Counted from the first letter of the stretch, positions 29,050 to 44,050 are shown. The stretch is DNA of 64,000 nucleotides from Hirudinaria manillensis (GCA_034509925.1 CM067528.1:3162501-3226500), one strand, 5' to 3'. Program-made: numbers and translations. The notes: a model not told the origin generated them from the sequence alone.

Positions 29050-30454
29050 TGTTTACGTTATATTATAATTGTTCTTAGAGTGGCCCTGTTCAGAATGTTA
29101 CTCGGTGATATCGACTTTGAATACATAGATGATAAGCACAGCGTCATAGGAGCTGCCTACCTAATCATTTACGTGGTCACCATCTACTTCATACTCATGA
29201 ACGTCTTCTTAGCCATAATCTTCGAATCCTACTCTAAAGTCAAGGACTGGATCGAAAAGAAATCCTACGAGATCTACTTGTTGGATTACATTAAAATGGT
29301 CGTTAATGGTTATTATTGGTTATTAAATTGTAATTACATTAATTAATTTTTAATTACATTAATTTGGTAATCAAATGTAAAAGTGAGGCGTCATTGTAAA
29401 ATCATGTAATTATGCGGGTTTGATTTCTAGCAATGGGGAAGTTATAATTGGCATCGTGTCCAATTAGGTTGAAAATTTGCGTTTAGACTCCTAACCTTTG
29501 ATATTTTGGTTTGCAGTTACATAATAGTACACAATTGTACATAAATGTGCGTAATTGATGAATAATCTAATTATTTCGTTGTTTAGAAATTTTCTAAGAA
29601 AGCCGATAGTTCAAAAAGAAAGAAGTGCGCTGCTTGGGTCGATGATATGCTCAAGTTGGTCTTCTAGTTTCTAGTCTTCAAGTTTCGTTAACTTATTAAC
29701 TAATTAGTATTTTCTTCGTTTTTTTGGTCATGCCTAGTTAGTATTATTACTATTATTATTAGTAGTAAAACTGTCGATAACGTTTTATCAAGCAAAAACA
29801 AAACGTAACTTAACCTTCCGCACAATTTCCAAGTCAAGGATATCCTGAGAAAGCAGTTGAGCACGTAGTATCGTCACACAAGAGGCAGGGACTGAAGTTG
29901 GATTCGTGGCTCAATCGGCATCAAATCATGACGCTCACATTCGAGCTGGAAGAATATGCCGTCGTAGGCTTTTCATTGGTTTGGATCGATTTGAGCCCAT
30001 TTCCGTCCATTTGTTGTCAATTCTTTTCAGACGCTTTTCAACTACGAGAAGATTGGGTTGCTGGAGAGGCGGTTTGATGAACTCCAAGAGAAGCTCGAAG
30101 ATAGCATCAATGGACTCGTTAAGAAGCAGAACGAACACAAACAAGCGATGGGAAGGTTGCTCGAAATGATGAACGAGGTTATTATCGGCAGTCAAAGAAT
30201 AATTTTTTGAAATGTTAACAATTCAGCAGTAGTAATGGAAGTTTTTCAAACTTGTTGGAAGAGTCTACAAATGTGGCCACATTAGTGGTTTCTTTATGAA
30301 ATCAAAATTCTAATGAGTGAATTTTTTTTATTAAGCCTACGGTCGGTTGGCTAAATGTTGCAACGCTTAATCTGTATATTTTCAGGTTGCGGGATCAGGA
30401 GATGAAAAGGCAAATAACATGACTAAAATGATTCAAAATGAACTCATTGTCTGA
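26540..30454 (+). CDS. Polycystin-2-like TRPP cation channel
   Basis: Fifteen exons: 26540-26547, 26622-26644, 26708-26752, 26864-26983, 27050-27186, 27301-27524, 27605-27826, 28059-28215, 28332-28568, 28683-28864, 29079-29298, 29587-29654, 29885-29963, 30031-30177, 30386-30454; about 645 aa. S1 is in exon 4. The long polycystin (TOP) loop follows in exons 5-8 with RQVRVRNNTCPIP, AGHYLRL-like APGHYLRLSDTRE and LWIDRGTRAIFVDFFLYN. S2-S4 lie in exons 8-10 (LKLFKYLSINKTLTKL), the pore helix and filter in exon 11 (FRMLLGDIDFEYI), and S6 in ILMNVFLAIIFESYSKV. A C-terminal coiled coil (LLERRFDELQEKLEDSING) follows; no clear EF-hand. TRPP2 channels conduct Na, K and Ca in primary cilia. The first two coding exons are only 8 and 23 nt. 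Exons 9 and 10 both end at GC donors. Exons 12-13 are the least certain. Confidence 0.92.
29008..29049. repeat. (AAT)14 microsatellite in polycystin intron 10
   Basis: Fourteen uninterrupted AAT units about 30 bp before the acceptor of exon 11. Confidence 0.95.
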
Positions 30455-30915
30455 TATGAGAATTTTTTGTTTAGTTTTTATGTGGATTTTGGCGAAGTGT
30501 TGTTACTTGTTTGGTTTTTGAAATTGGAGAATTTATCTGGAACTACATTTTGGCGAATTTCGTTTTTTTTTGTCAATATAAGTCGATGAAGAATTTGGTT
30601 GCAGACTGTGCTATGATTGTGGTCATAGATTGTCTCTAATTGGGATGGGCTCTCCGCATAACCGCAATTTGAATTTCGGCATGGTTACGGCCATGGAAGT
30701 CAGGCTGAGCTCGGAGTATTGACTTCTAAATTGTGAACAATTAGTTGAAACACTTTTAAAAATAAATAATTTTGTATTTTTAATGCAAAATATCACTGAC
30801 CGTTAACTTGAATTTTTGTCACTGAATTTAATCGTTCCGGTCCATCCTCAATACGTTAAATTGCATCTCTCTATTTTCGTTTGTTATCAAAAATTCTCAC
30901 CGCTCGAGGCGCAGA
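30455..30915. other. 3' end of polycystin gene and MetAP2 upstream region
   Basis: AATAAA at 30761-30766 is a candidate poly(A) signal for the polycystin transcript. Only about 150 bp remain for the MetAP2 promoter and leader. Confidence 0.5.
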
Positions 30916-33029
<2,114 letters not shown>

Positions 33030-33744
33030 ACTACATCAAATAAATGACAAAACCAATCATTCTTGCTAGTCTTTCTGCCTTCAATCTATTTTGAGGATTA
33101 GTTCTTAGCAGATGTATCCCAATCAATATTTTTGCCATCAGATTTATCTAAAGAAATTTACAACTTGATGTGTTTTCAGTTGTGGCAGCAAATTAGCATT
33201 TTTGATGTTTTTGCAATTCATGAGGAGTGCTGCAAACCCCCTCCCCTGATGCCAGATAATTAATTGGTTTTAAGCACTTCAGCGAGAAAAACCAACGGAG
33301 TGCAACGCCTTATTGTTTTGGTGGCACAGCATGGATATTCGGTGCCTGAAGAAAAATTTGCTCGATCCACTGCAGTTCCATGTGTCAAATCAGGGTAGGA
33401 ATGTTGTGCTGTGTGCAGGGAATTCGGCTCGGCTATTACGACCATCCATGAAGACTTAATAAAAAGATTTAATACTCCGTCCAATAGCGCCTCCAATCTT
33501 CACAGCATTTGTTTAATGTAATCAAAAACAACCAACGAAAGGACAGGTGAGGTTTTTAGCGAAATTAGGTGGAATTGGAAAATTTTGGTATTTTTAAACT
33601 GCACAATCTAGCGATAATATTGTTCAAGAACTGCTATTATAGGCCTTTGGTTCAACATGTTCGATCGACACCACCAACTGAAAGCCTCCAAAAAAAATGT
33701 TATAAACGTTGTTCGCCAAGCTGTGGTTCCAAATCAAAGGCCTT
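33030..33744. other. Convergent 3' flank (METAP2 / BI-1)
   Basis: Both transcripts end in this 715 bp. Apart from AATAAA at 33039-33044 I see nothing distinct; short frames here look random. Confidence 0.5.
33039..33044 (+). promoter_or_regulatory. Candidate poly(A) signal of METAP2
   Basis: AATAAA begins 10 nt after the stop codon, so if used the 3' UTR would be very short. Confidence 0.4.
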
Positions 33745-35014
33745 CTATTCTTCTCTGCGACGTCTGTTCCTGCTCTCCTTCTCCGTCAGCAGGACGACCA
33801 GGTGGCGGAAGATCCCGATGAAATCCATAAATAGGTCAAGGCAATGACTGCATGCAACGTTAAATAGTATTAAATCCAATATAAAGAAACACTTCGAAGG
33901 AATTCTGTAACAAACCGAATGTAATCGCAGTCTCCTTGCCTGCACTTCTCAACAATTAGCTGAGTATCGTAGAGAACGAACCCACAGAACATTGCCAATC
34001 CAAGGTACAAGTGGGCCTGCAAAGTATGAAAAAATATGAATTTACAATATGCTGTGTTTTAATAGGAAAACTTAAGCAAATAACCTGAAAGAGCAGCATG
34101 GATCCAAAGAAAATATTGAGAAAGCTCAGAGCAAGTAAGGTGGTCATGCCCGTCAACAATATCCCTAAAATAAAATTAGTTCTCGTAAACATTAAGGCAA
34201 ACGACGCTTATTACGATAATGACTGAACCTCCGAGTGCCAGGAACTTTCTATCGTTGGCCATCAAGGCACTTAATGTAAAGCAGATAAACACAAGTGAAG
34301 TCACTAAAAGGGCAGTAGAAACAATCCTAACCAAAAAAAAATTGCAATTAGTTTTTTGTGTTCAAACAAATAAATTAATAATTAATTAATGAAAATAAAT
34401 GTTTTAATTTCCAACTAACTGAGGATTTAACAGCATGCTTAGTTCAAGCAAGGGACCAAGGCTAAGACCTGTCAGAAAAGCAAATCCATTGAAAAGGCCA
34501 AGACGTAATGCTAGTGTTTCACTACGATTTTCCATGCTAATAAGAGCTATGAGGGTGACTAGTGACCCCAATCCTGTTAGCAAACCTCCCTAGAAACAAA
34601 AAACATAATTGTTCAAAACAGATGTCTATCTCATCGTTAACTATGAATTAAGTTTAGAAACCCCAATAGCAGCAGTTGTCATGTGTATGTAGGATCCCAG
34701 AGCACAAGAAAGTAGTGCCAAACTCATAGCGCCATAAACATTTTTCAGGTGGTCCTTCACGGGCTTTTCTCTAAAATTGAAGTGGATGAGAAGCCATTTT
34801 CTTACAAACTGTCACTTATCAACTTTTAAAGTTTTAAAAGTGATAGCCTTGAATATATATCAAAAAACAAATATGCTACTTCGGTCCTTGAAAACAACAA
34901 CCGATTCGCTTAAAAACGCCTAGGCTATTTCAAAGTTCGAATAAATATGCCAAAATAGCCAACTTACATTCTCCCAAATTGTAACTCATTCAATAAATTG
35001 CTCAGAGTAGTCAT
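33745..35014 (-). CDS. TMBIM6: Bax inhibitor-1 (TMBIM6-type)
   Basis: Seven exons, 5' to 3': 35014-34968, 34770-34662, 34589-34420, 34326-34229, 34164-34085, 34016-33916, 33847-33745; 235 aa against 237 in human BI-1. Six or seven hydrophobic helices run through the protein. Family blocks include KNVYGAMSLALLSCALGSY, LRLGLFNGFAFLTGLSLGP, FTLSALMAND, FFGSMLLFQAHLYLGL, CGFVLYDTQLIVEK and DCDYIRHCLDLFMDFIGIFR. The paired Asp residues of the YDTQ and HCxDLFxDF segments belong to the di-aspartyl pH sensor of the family. It ends in a basic tail (NRRRREE). BI-1 is an ER membrane protein that modulates calcium leak and cell death. Confidence 0.96.
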
Positions 35015-36607
35015 TTTTTCTGAAATCGCAAGAACTTCTAACAGAGACGAAATATATGACGAAACGCCAGGCTGGTAGCTTGTGAATAAGTAATTTAGCG
35101 TTGCGTTTTTTTTACACCAACCTTAGAAAAATCATATATGTGATGAAACGAAATGATAATGATAAAATTTCGAATAAAATAGTTACTTAGTAACAGCAAT
35201 CGTTTTATAAATGTTTATAAATGACTTAAGTTTTTATACAAGATATTAAATTGCTCATGTGACGTTTCTTCACGAAATATTTTTGAGTTACACGTTAGAT
35301 TATTTTTCTAAAGCTTAGCAAACCTATATCCGAATGTCTTTAAGAAAGGACATCTATTCCAATTGAACACAAAAAGCGATTTATTTCTTTAGAAGATGGA
35401 ATTTTTCGCGAATGTCAGCTCGATTTTGCTTTCTTCCTAATATATTTTTCTATGGCGTATGTCAGAAACTTTACAATACTGCTAGAAAGCCATAAAGATG
35501 TGTCATTTTTAAACATCCACGTAACACTCATATCGGAACAGATGGTTTCCTGTACATTGTACCATTGACCAAGCCTCTTTCAGTGACTCTTGTAATTTCT
35601 CAAGCTAAGGATAAGTATACATGAAAGTTGTCAAATAAATATGACAAATTAAAATCATTCATTAAAACATATTTACACCACTCGTTGCCACCAATTTGCT
35701 AAAAAAAACCCGTTCGTAATTGAATATAGAATTGAAAGGATCGAAAAGCTGCAATCATTAAGTCTAAAATGTTGCATAAATTTTCATAGCCACTGATTAG
35801 CTTTTTTTGATGGAAAATCTTGACCATGTCAATATTTAATAAAACTAGGTAAATTTTAAGTTAAGTTTAAATGTCTTATCTATTTATCATACTCATCGAT
35901 ACAAAATTAATTCTAACTAGTCCAATAAGTCAAAGAAGTTAATATCACACAAAAATTTATTTTTCGTCCCCGAAAAGAAACTCGTCTGCCTTGGTTAAAG
36001 TAAAAGATTTTCAAAAAATTGAGCTTGACTAGACACAAAAAAATCCTCTACAAAGTGGATAACTTAAATTTACATTATAATTTTATTGCTCTCTTACAGA
36101 TCCAATGGTACAATTTATTCATAAGGCACATAGCCTCGGTCTCCCCTAATAGACATAAAAGAAAGCGATAATAATTTCAGTTAATCTGAAATCACCAAAC
36201 CCAATGTTTTTAAGAGCTTATTACCTGATATTGCATTTATCAATTCCACTTTATTGTTAATATCATATTATCCCTAAATCTTTCAATTACCCAATGAGTT
36301 GGTATCTATTTCAAATTCATAGTTTGCTTTTTAATAAACCGCAGTACCGTTCAAGATATTTTTACGTCAGTTCATTTTATTCAGCTTTAATTTGTCTTCG
36401 TTTTTGAAGAGCGGAACTAGCTTCGGAACAGACGGCGGCTTTTCGGATGTTGGCAGCTGTTATATGCAGCTATGTTTAAGCGTTTATTTGACATTTTTAT
36501 AGAGTTATTGTTGCGTTCTGAATGAGGTTATTGCGTTTGAAAACAATCAATCCCCGGGGATAGAACCTTGCCGTTTCTGAATCGCTGAGAAGTTAGTTTC
36601 TTGAGTA
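35015..36607. promoter_or_regulatory. Divergent interval between BI-1 and Imp
   Basis: Head-to-head spacing of about 1.6 kb, AT-rich, with no coding frame. Promoters and leaders of both genes must be here. No specific motif is claimed. Confidence 0.4.
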
Positions 36608-39600
36608 ATGAGCCTGTTGGAACAACCTCTACCTTCGACGGTATCCGAAAAAATGAGGTATGATTTCTTCGTCGAATTTTTCCGTCGAACGAATGTTTAC
36701 CGGGGAAAGTAACTTTTCAGAAATAGTAACAGAATGGTCGTTAAAAACCTACCGTCAGGAATTACAAAGGATGAAATTGCGTCTCTTTTCAGTGGATATG
36801 GGCCGGTTAAACTTGTCAATATAGGTGCCTACGTATAAAATATCTTCTATTGCATGTATGTATGTATTTAAAGCTGGAGTGTGCTTTGAATTTTCAAGCA
36901 GCACCTTTCACAAAAAGTTCAGATGCTGAAGTGGTGTTTGGTGATCCAGCCACAGCTTGGAAGTAAATTATTCAAAATGTCTGTAAAAATTCTTTTTAAG
37001 TCTAGCAGTTTCTGAATGTTTCAGAGCTTATGAAGGCTTGCAAAATTTTGCTTACAATGGATTTTCACTTCAGGTTAGATTTTCTTTGTAGTGTGGAAGG
37101 TTTAAAAACCAGAAATTTGAATGATATAGGTTGAGTTTTCTGGAACAAATGAGAGAATGAACAACTTTTTTGATAAACCTGGAATTCCATCAGCAAAATT
37201 CAACAATTTCCCCCTGAGGTTTGAAAAATTTTGCTTGAATTTCCTTTTGTATGTGTCTGAATGTTGCTGTCATAAAAACAACTTCAGGATTTTAGTTCCA
37301 ACTCCTTTTGTTGGGGCCATAATTGGCAAAAAGGGTCATACCATAAAAGCATTGACAACAAAGTGTAAAGCTAGGTAACTAAACTTTATCTGGATTTTTG
37401 TTCTGTAATAATTCTGTTTCATTTCTGTATGAATACATATTTCTATTAGGATTGATGTCCTTGGAAAGGAAAATGCAGGGTTGCCTGAAAAGGTTCAATT
37501 TAATTGTACTTTAGAACCCTTTGTGAACCCAGCTGTGAAAACATGAACACATGAACACATGATATTTGCAGGTGATATCAATATATGGCCAGATTGATAA
37601 TCGTACGTTGGCTTGCAAGGAGATTCTCAAGATTTTGAACGACGAGGACATGTTTCCCAACAAGAGGTCGGTCGTCCGAACGAATGCTTTCCATGAAATT
37701 GTTAATCCTTTACTCGATTTTGTATTTATAGTGAGGTCATATTAAAAATGCTGGCCAATGACAGCTACTGTGGCAGACTGATTGGCAAGGAGGGTAGAAT
37801 TATCAAGAAGATTAAGGAGGATACTGGAACAAGGATCTTTATTGCCAAGTTAGAGCTGAATAGAACTATTGCTTTTATTTATTGTTCTGAATGGTCGTTT
37901 TTTGGAATACAATTGCTTTTATTCATTGTTCAGTCGATGTAATAATATTTTAATCACGAGTAGCTTGCAAGCATTTGATGTGGCAATTGTGCTTTTTGTC
38001 ATTTAGCTCGCATGACATCATCGCTCCTTACCCCGACCGAGTGATATCAATATTTGGTTCCATCGATGGCATATCTGCTGCTGAGTCTGCCCTCTCGAAC
38101 AAGCTGGCCAAGTGCCTTGAGGCAGATGCCAAGAGCAGTGTGAGTTGAGTTTCTTGTCAAAAATGAATGAAATCCATTTCGATTGAATCGGTTTTGATGT
38201 CTCGTATTGTTTTGTTTCGAAGCCTTTCGGACTCTTACCTTTCCAAATGGCTGGGAGGCAAGGATTAATGGTTATTATAATAATACTTCTTCTTTTCGTA
38301 ACTGTTTTTTGATGCTGTGATGTTCTAACGTTTAACGAACGTATGTCGTCGAAGAGTCCGTTGGTCATGCCTTCAGCGACTAACTACAACTACAACATGT
38401 CGAACTACTCGTTTGGAGACGGTACCAACTTCTACCACAACTCCGAGATATGCCAGGTGTGCATTCCGAACTCGGCCGTCGGATCCATGATCGGCACTGG
38501 AGGCGCCAACATCAGGCAGATGATAAAGGATTCGATGGCCAGCATTTTTGTAGGTCACCTTCGTAAACTACTTCGTAAATTTCGTAAATTTCTTCGTTGT
38601 CTCACCATTTTGCTGCCTCTAAATGTCGAAAGGTCGAGCCTAAGCCTTCGAACGTCGAAGCAACTCCGTCGACCGAGAGAATCGTCACAATCAAGGGCTC
38701 TCCGACCTCGTGCTGGAAGGTTTTTTGACATTTGTTTGAAAATCATAAGCACACGTTTGTCACCAAAAACACTAAAGTGTTCACTTCAGAAATCACTTTC
38801 ACCTTTCGTCGTAACTTTTGTCCCGTCTTTCAAGGCCTGTTACCTGCTCTTCGAGAAGATGAAGACCGAGGGATTCTGTGGCATGGGAGAGGCGCACCTG
38901 AAGACGATCGCCAGAGTTCCTGCAGTCTGCATCGGTAGACTCATCGGCAAATCGGGAAAGAACATCAAAGAGATTCAAAAGGCCAGCGGTACAATCATCA
39001 GGATACCCCACGACAATGTCAGTTTCCAATGTTCTTTTCATGTTTTGCTTTTGACTTTGTTTGCTTTCGATAATTTTGTTTTGTTGCTGATTCTGTTGGA
39101 GCCTGAAAAAAGTGAGGAACAAGGAAGTCGTTGAGTTGCAATTTTATTGAGAGGAGTTTAAATGCAATTTAGAATTATTGAAAGTAATGCATTTTCTGAG
39201 AATCTATTAAAAAAGCAAGTAGCGTAAGACACATCACTTTCTGATGATAACAGAATTTTCGAGAATTTTCGAGAGCATCTTGAACGTTTTTCAATTGAAA
39301 TAACATTTAAAAAAAAAAACAAAAAAGTCATTTCACGACTTCACGACATTTTTCTTCTGCCATTTTTCTGTTGAAGCTGTCAAGGAAAGATTCTGCCAGC
39401 GACAAATGTTCGCCCGACAAAAGTGCTTTGTTCCGGGAGGTTCCCGTGGAAATCTCTGGAAACTTTCACTCTGTCCAGGTAAACTCGTGAGAATTTATAA
39501 TCTCTTCTCTTCGTTTCCTAAAGTTTCTTCTCGTGTTGATAACGATTGCTTTGTCCAGGTGGCTCACTACAGGGTAAAGGCCTGTGCCAACCTCTTTGCG

Positions 39601-39642
39601 AGTCAGAACCAGAGGGCAGCCGTGCAGGAAGCTACCCATTAA
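36608..39642 (+). CDS. IGF2BP/Imp-like RNA-binding protein (one RRM, four KH domains)
   Basis: Fifteen exons: 36608-36657, 36721-36824, 36899-36962, 37025-37073, 37130-37218, 37288-37374, 37450-37492, 37572-37666, 37732-37848, 38007-38139, 38355-38549, 38633-38719, 38835-39017, 39377-39478, 39559-39642; 493 aa. Exons 2-5 encode one RRM (RMVVKNLPSGITKDEIASL to FSLQVEF) that resembles the second RRM of vertebrate IGF2BPs. Four KH domains follow, each with a GxxG loop: IIGKKGHTIK, LIGKEGRIIKK, MIGTGGANIRQ and LIGKSGKNIKE. Imp proteins bind, localise and stabilise mRNAs in the cytoplasm. Vertebrate members are about 577 aa with two RRMs, so the first RRM is absent here. Exon 3 has a NAGNAG acceptor (AAGCAG), allowing one Ala more or less. 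Confidence 0.9.
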
Positions 39643-40008
39643 CTCCTCAAACTCCCCAAATTCCCCATCGAATGAACTGCGCGGTTTTTGTTTTGTCTGC
39701 AGTGCTTCCGTACCTCATTTGTACTCACCCTTTACATCTCTATTTACCTCTTAATATGATACTTGATAATTATTTATTTATTTTTTTGAATGGATTTTCT
39801 TCAGTTTTCTTCTGGATGATTATATAATTTCATTTAATTTGATTATTTTAATATTTGACTTTTTTTTCTGAAATTGAATCGAATGCCATCTTTTTGTTTT
39901 GAGCGTTCGATAGATATTGGCCTCTTGTTTATTTCTTAAGAGGCGTTAATATTTAGTGGATTTTCAGTTGATTGTAGTCTGATAGTCGTAGTCAAGTCTT
40001 CAGGTCGT

Positions 40009-40014
40009 AATAAA
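40009..40014 (+). promoter_or_regulatory. Candidate poly(A) signal of the Imp-like gene
   Basis: AATAAA about 365 nt after the stop codon, followed closely by a T-run. It lies about 280 bp from the 3' end of the convergent GPCR coding region. Confidence 0.5.
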
Positions 40015-40295
40015 CGGTTTTTTTTTTCAAATCCGTTTTGCTCGGATTTCTCAGGGCCCCGAGTAATTTACTGAGGACCAGGATGCAAATTCATTACTAT
40101 CTCGACGAAGCTTTATTACTATCATTATTATTATTATTATTTATTATTATTATTGTCAAATATTATTATTATCATTATTGTTGTTGTTGTTATTGTTAAT
40201 TTCGGAGAACGTTTGCAATGATTGACAGTTTCATGTGACGAGATAATTGCTCCCGTCCTATTGAGCGTCGACGAATAATGTAATTGACTAGCATT

Positions 40296-41698
40296 TTAAT
40301 GCGCTAAAGTGCTTTCCTGGCCGTTTTGATCGACGTTATTGACCGCGTTAACGCTCAAGCTCGTATCCTCCTCGACTCCAGGTGAGGTCTCTTTGATGGT
40401 GTCCAAGACGCCGGTGCTCGCTCTCGTATTGTCCTGTTTGCTATCGCTAATACTGTTCGAAGCAGACGCTTTGTGCAAGTCGGCTTCCGGCTTCTTACTG
40501 CCGCGGAACGCCCCGTCCGGCCGGCCTCTGATCATGTCGCACAGTTCGCGTCTGAACCTTTGACCGGAGAGGCAGTAGAGGAAGAAATTGATGGCGTGGT
40601 TCAGGCAGCTGAGTTGGTAGTTGACGGCCTGTGCGATTCCGAACGGATGGACGGATTTCGGATCCTTGGACCAGTTTATGCGTCCCAGGGTGAGGATAAT
40701 ACTGGGTGAGACGCAGATGAGAAAAGCCACCGACGTGCTGAGACACATGAGCGTCGTTTGCGTGAAAACCTTCGAAGGACCTCGTTTCCAGGGTATGAAC
40801 TGAGTGAAGCTCGAAGTGAGAGTCGATGTTTTAAAGGAGCGCTGGAATAAGGAGGACGTCTCCCGCCTCCCGGGTTCCGGCTTCTGGTGAAAGACAACTT
40901 TGTGGCGAGCTTTTACGAGATGGACGACGATGGAAATGTTGCACGTGGCAATTATGAGAAAAGGTAGGAGTGTTATGGTGGTGAAAGCTATCCAGGGTCT
41001 GACGTAATGTTCGAAGTGATAGGCCGATCGTCCGCAAATGCTCGTCACGTTTCCTGTCGCATCGATTTCTTCTCCGCGAGTCCAAAATACGTGAAAGTTC
41101 TTGCCAATCAGAGTTATCGAGATGGCGCCACAGGCCATCATGGCCCTTCTCGGGAGGCACACCTTTGCTTTGTAGAAAGGTAGGCAGACAGCGATAAACC
41201 TGTCGATCGTGAATAGGACCAATATCCAAATGGCAATGTCGCTGAACGTGTAAAAGAGAAACTTCTCGATTCTGCACGTCCACCTTTATGGAAACACATT
41301 TGTTAAATTATATATTTATTTGTTAGTTATTTATTTATCATTTATTCATCTCTCTATCTCTCTTGAATAGTACGATTGACATGCCAACCTGTTGATGTCT
41401 TTGAATATTCCTACGCCGAGCGCTTCGAAGAATTCGGCGGGTATCCTCCAGACGAGTGCCAAGGAGTCTGCAATGGCCAGAAGGATGAGATAAACGGCCG
41501 TGGTACTTCTCCTGAGACGTCTTCTCTTCATGACCAGAATCGTCAGGATGTTTCCCACCACACCGAGGAAGAACGTTATGGGGGCCACGTAGAGCCATAC
41601 GTCCGGGTAAATCTTGACCCGGATTTTTTCCGTCGTGGTCGGGATGGAAAGACTTGTCACTGGGTCGCCATTTCCCGAGCGCGGTGTGACCTGGAATG
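40296..41698 (-). CDS. Class A GPCR, FMRFamide-receptor-like (5' end incomplete)
   Basis: Two coding exons recognised: 41698-41389 (or from 41690) and 41283-40296, joined in phase to give INR|WTCRIEKFLFYTFSD. At least 430 aa with seven hydrophobic helices. TM1 is WLYVAPITFFLGVVGNILTI, with the conserved N in GNILT. TM2 is VYLILLAIADSLALVW (LxxAD), TM3 ends FTIDRFIAVC (DRF in place of DRY), TM6 has FLICVSPSIIL, and TM7 carries NHAINFFLYCLSGQRFRREL. Overall resemblance is to protostome FMRFamide and related neuropeptide receptors; ligand is not deducible. The C-terminal tail is Ser/Asp-rich. The frame runs open to a stop at about 41735 without an ATG, so a first exon lies upstream, not found. 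Confidence 0.8.
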
Positions 41699-44050
41699 CT
41701 GAAAATGTTCTGATGAGGAAGTGTTTCTAATTGAAGTGTTATTCTTAATTAATCTGGATTATATGACTCAATTTACGGATTAATTTAAATTATATGAACT
41801 AATTTATTGGGGATTTCGTAGACCAACTGGATTGTAGGGCAAGAGGTTCGGAATCATTCATCTTTCGCCAGTTCATTCATTTTCATCCTTGGATGGTGGC
41901 TTTGTTCTTAACGAATATTAACAACAACAATTTTGTATTCTTAAGAAATCAATAAAGTTATTAAAACGAACGAACTATTGCGGTATTTACAATAATAGCT
42001 TTACTATGTCATTGATAGCTCAAACAAGGCACGCGCCAGCTATTCAATGATGGCTCTCCTAACTAAATGTTTGCCAATTTATAAGTCTCCTTTGCACATT
42101 ACAGAGAGTACTGAAGTGAAGATCAATTTTCCGGCTTCCTTAGCCTCAAAAAAATAGTAAATAAAACGAAAAGTGACTCACAAAAACGGAATTAAAACTC
42201 TTCAGATGAGGCCAAAGTCGACGATTATTCACATATCCGAGCAGCTTTTAACTTGAGTCGAGATTCTAGAAAACTTCGAAAAAGATAGGAACGGACAGAG
42301 ACCAAGAGAGTGACAGGCAAGCAGACATAAACACACTGAAACCTATTCAAAACTCTAACTAATTTGAAGATTCAATAAAAGACCCGTTCGTATCGACTGA
42401 AGAGCTCTATTTATTGACAGTACTTTGTTAGTGTCTCTCCTTAAATAGGTCCTGTAACTTCTCCTAAGTATGCTTCAAGCAAAGACTTTTTAACGCGCGC
42501 TGCTCGCACGTGCTGGCCAAAGCTTGACCATCTTTGTTATGAACATGACTATAAACCTGTCATCATAATCATAATCATAATCATCGTCGTCGTCGTCATC
42601 GTTATCATTATATGTGCTTCTATAATTGATGAATCCTTCATGAATATTCAAATTTAAAGGTAATTTAGGCCGTTGTTAAACGGTGTTTAACCGAGTGTTT
42701 GGTTACAGGGTCAGAGGTCAGTACCATGTCTTAGGCGGGTATCGATATCAGGAGGAGTTACGTGCCCATACAACTTAATCTCGGGGTAAAGGTCGTGGCA
42801 GATTATTAATATTAATTAGGACTTATGATTATTAATTAGAGAACATCGCAGATGATGGATGCAAAAGTGGAGATTGCGATTGTGCTTTTTTTGCTTTCAT
42901 TTTTAAACAAACACGCACCCAATGACCGCTGCACGAGGGTGGCATCGTCGTCGTCGTCGTCATTATCGTCATGATCATCATCATAATCGTCACCCACAGT
43001 TACGAACGATTATATTGCTATATTGCCACTTTTCTATGTAATACAATTATTTTTGCCGGAGACGAAGTCGATAATAATAAACAGTAATGACAATGATAAT
43101 ATTAAAAATAGTCTAATAATAATAATAATAATAAATTAGGTGTTAAATAATGTCAATAATAAATCGTTAACAGCAAGGATAACAGCAATGGAGACAATTA
43201 GGGAGAAATAGGATGTTAAATTAAAAAGCGAACATGAACGCCATTTGTTGTTGTGTGTGAAGCGGATGTTAAATCATTAGGAGGTCCTTCGTGTCACGTC
43301 AAGCGACGCAGGACGGCATGACTCTAGCGTCACGTCAGTTGCGGATCTGATTTCAATTGAATTCAATTCTGATTTTAATTTTCAGCTAGAAACAAAAATT
43401 ATTCACAAAAATTGATGGAATAAGTACCCGAACTGTACAGAAGAGCTACAGATGAGGTTCTTTAGAGACCATTTCCAGAGCGACACGAGCCTGGTCTCGA
43501 ACACGATACTCTCGGACTGTCGCCCCTGGTTTAACTTTCATCATCTGGGCCCAGATGTTTACTTTGCGCCAATGCTGAAGTTTGCGCTCGAAGTAGTTTT
43601 GGGTTATTCCCAAAATCATTCAGAGTCAGCCAATTAGAAATTAGCAATCAAATATTGTAACACATAAAGTTTACCAGTGAATTACAATTATCTTCGAGAT
43701 TCTGGAGCGGAACTCCATTAAAACAATAATAATCGAATTAATTTTTACTCAGCGTCATGAGTTTTAACATTTTTAACATTTTTTCCAACCGAATATATCA
43801 GCCAATTTTTCTGCCTTAGTCAAGGTATACAGCAATAAAATTATTAATTATAATATAATTATTCATATTTTTTATGATATCCTAGTTAATAAATTTTCCG
43901 TTTGGCCTCCATTCCATCATATTCCAATTCATTCTTTTCTTTCCATGGGGATTTCCAAACGTACGATTTGCAAATAAAACTTACAAAGTAAGCCAACCTT
44001 ATGATTAGATCTTAAAATTGACATTTTTGGTGAATACCGAGGAAGAAAAT

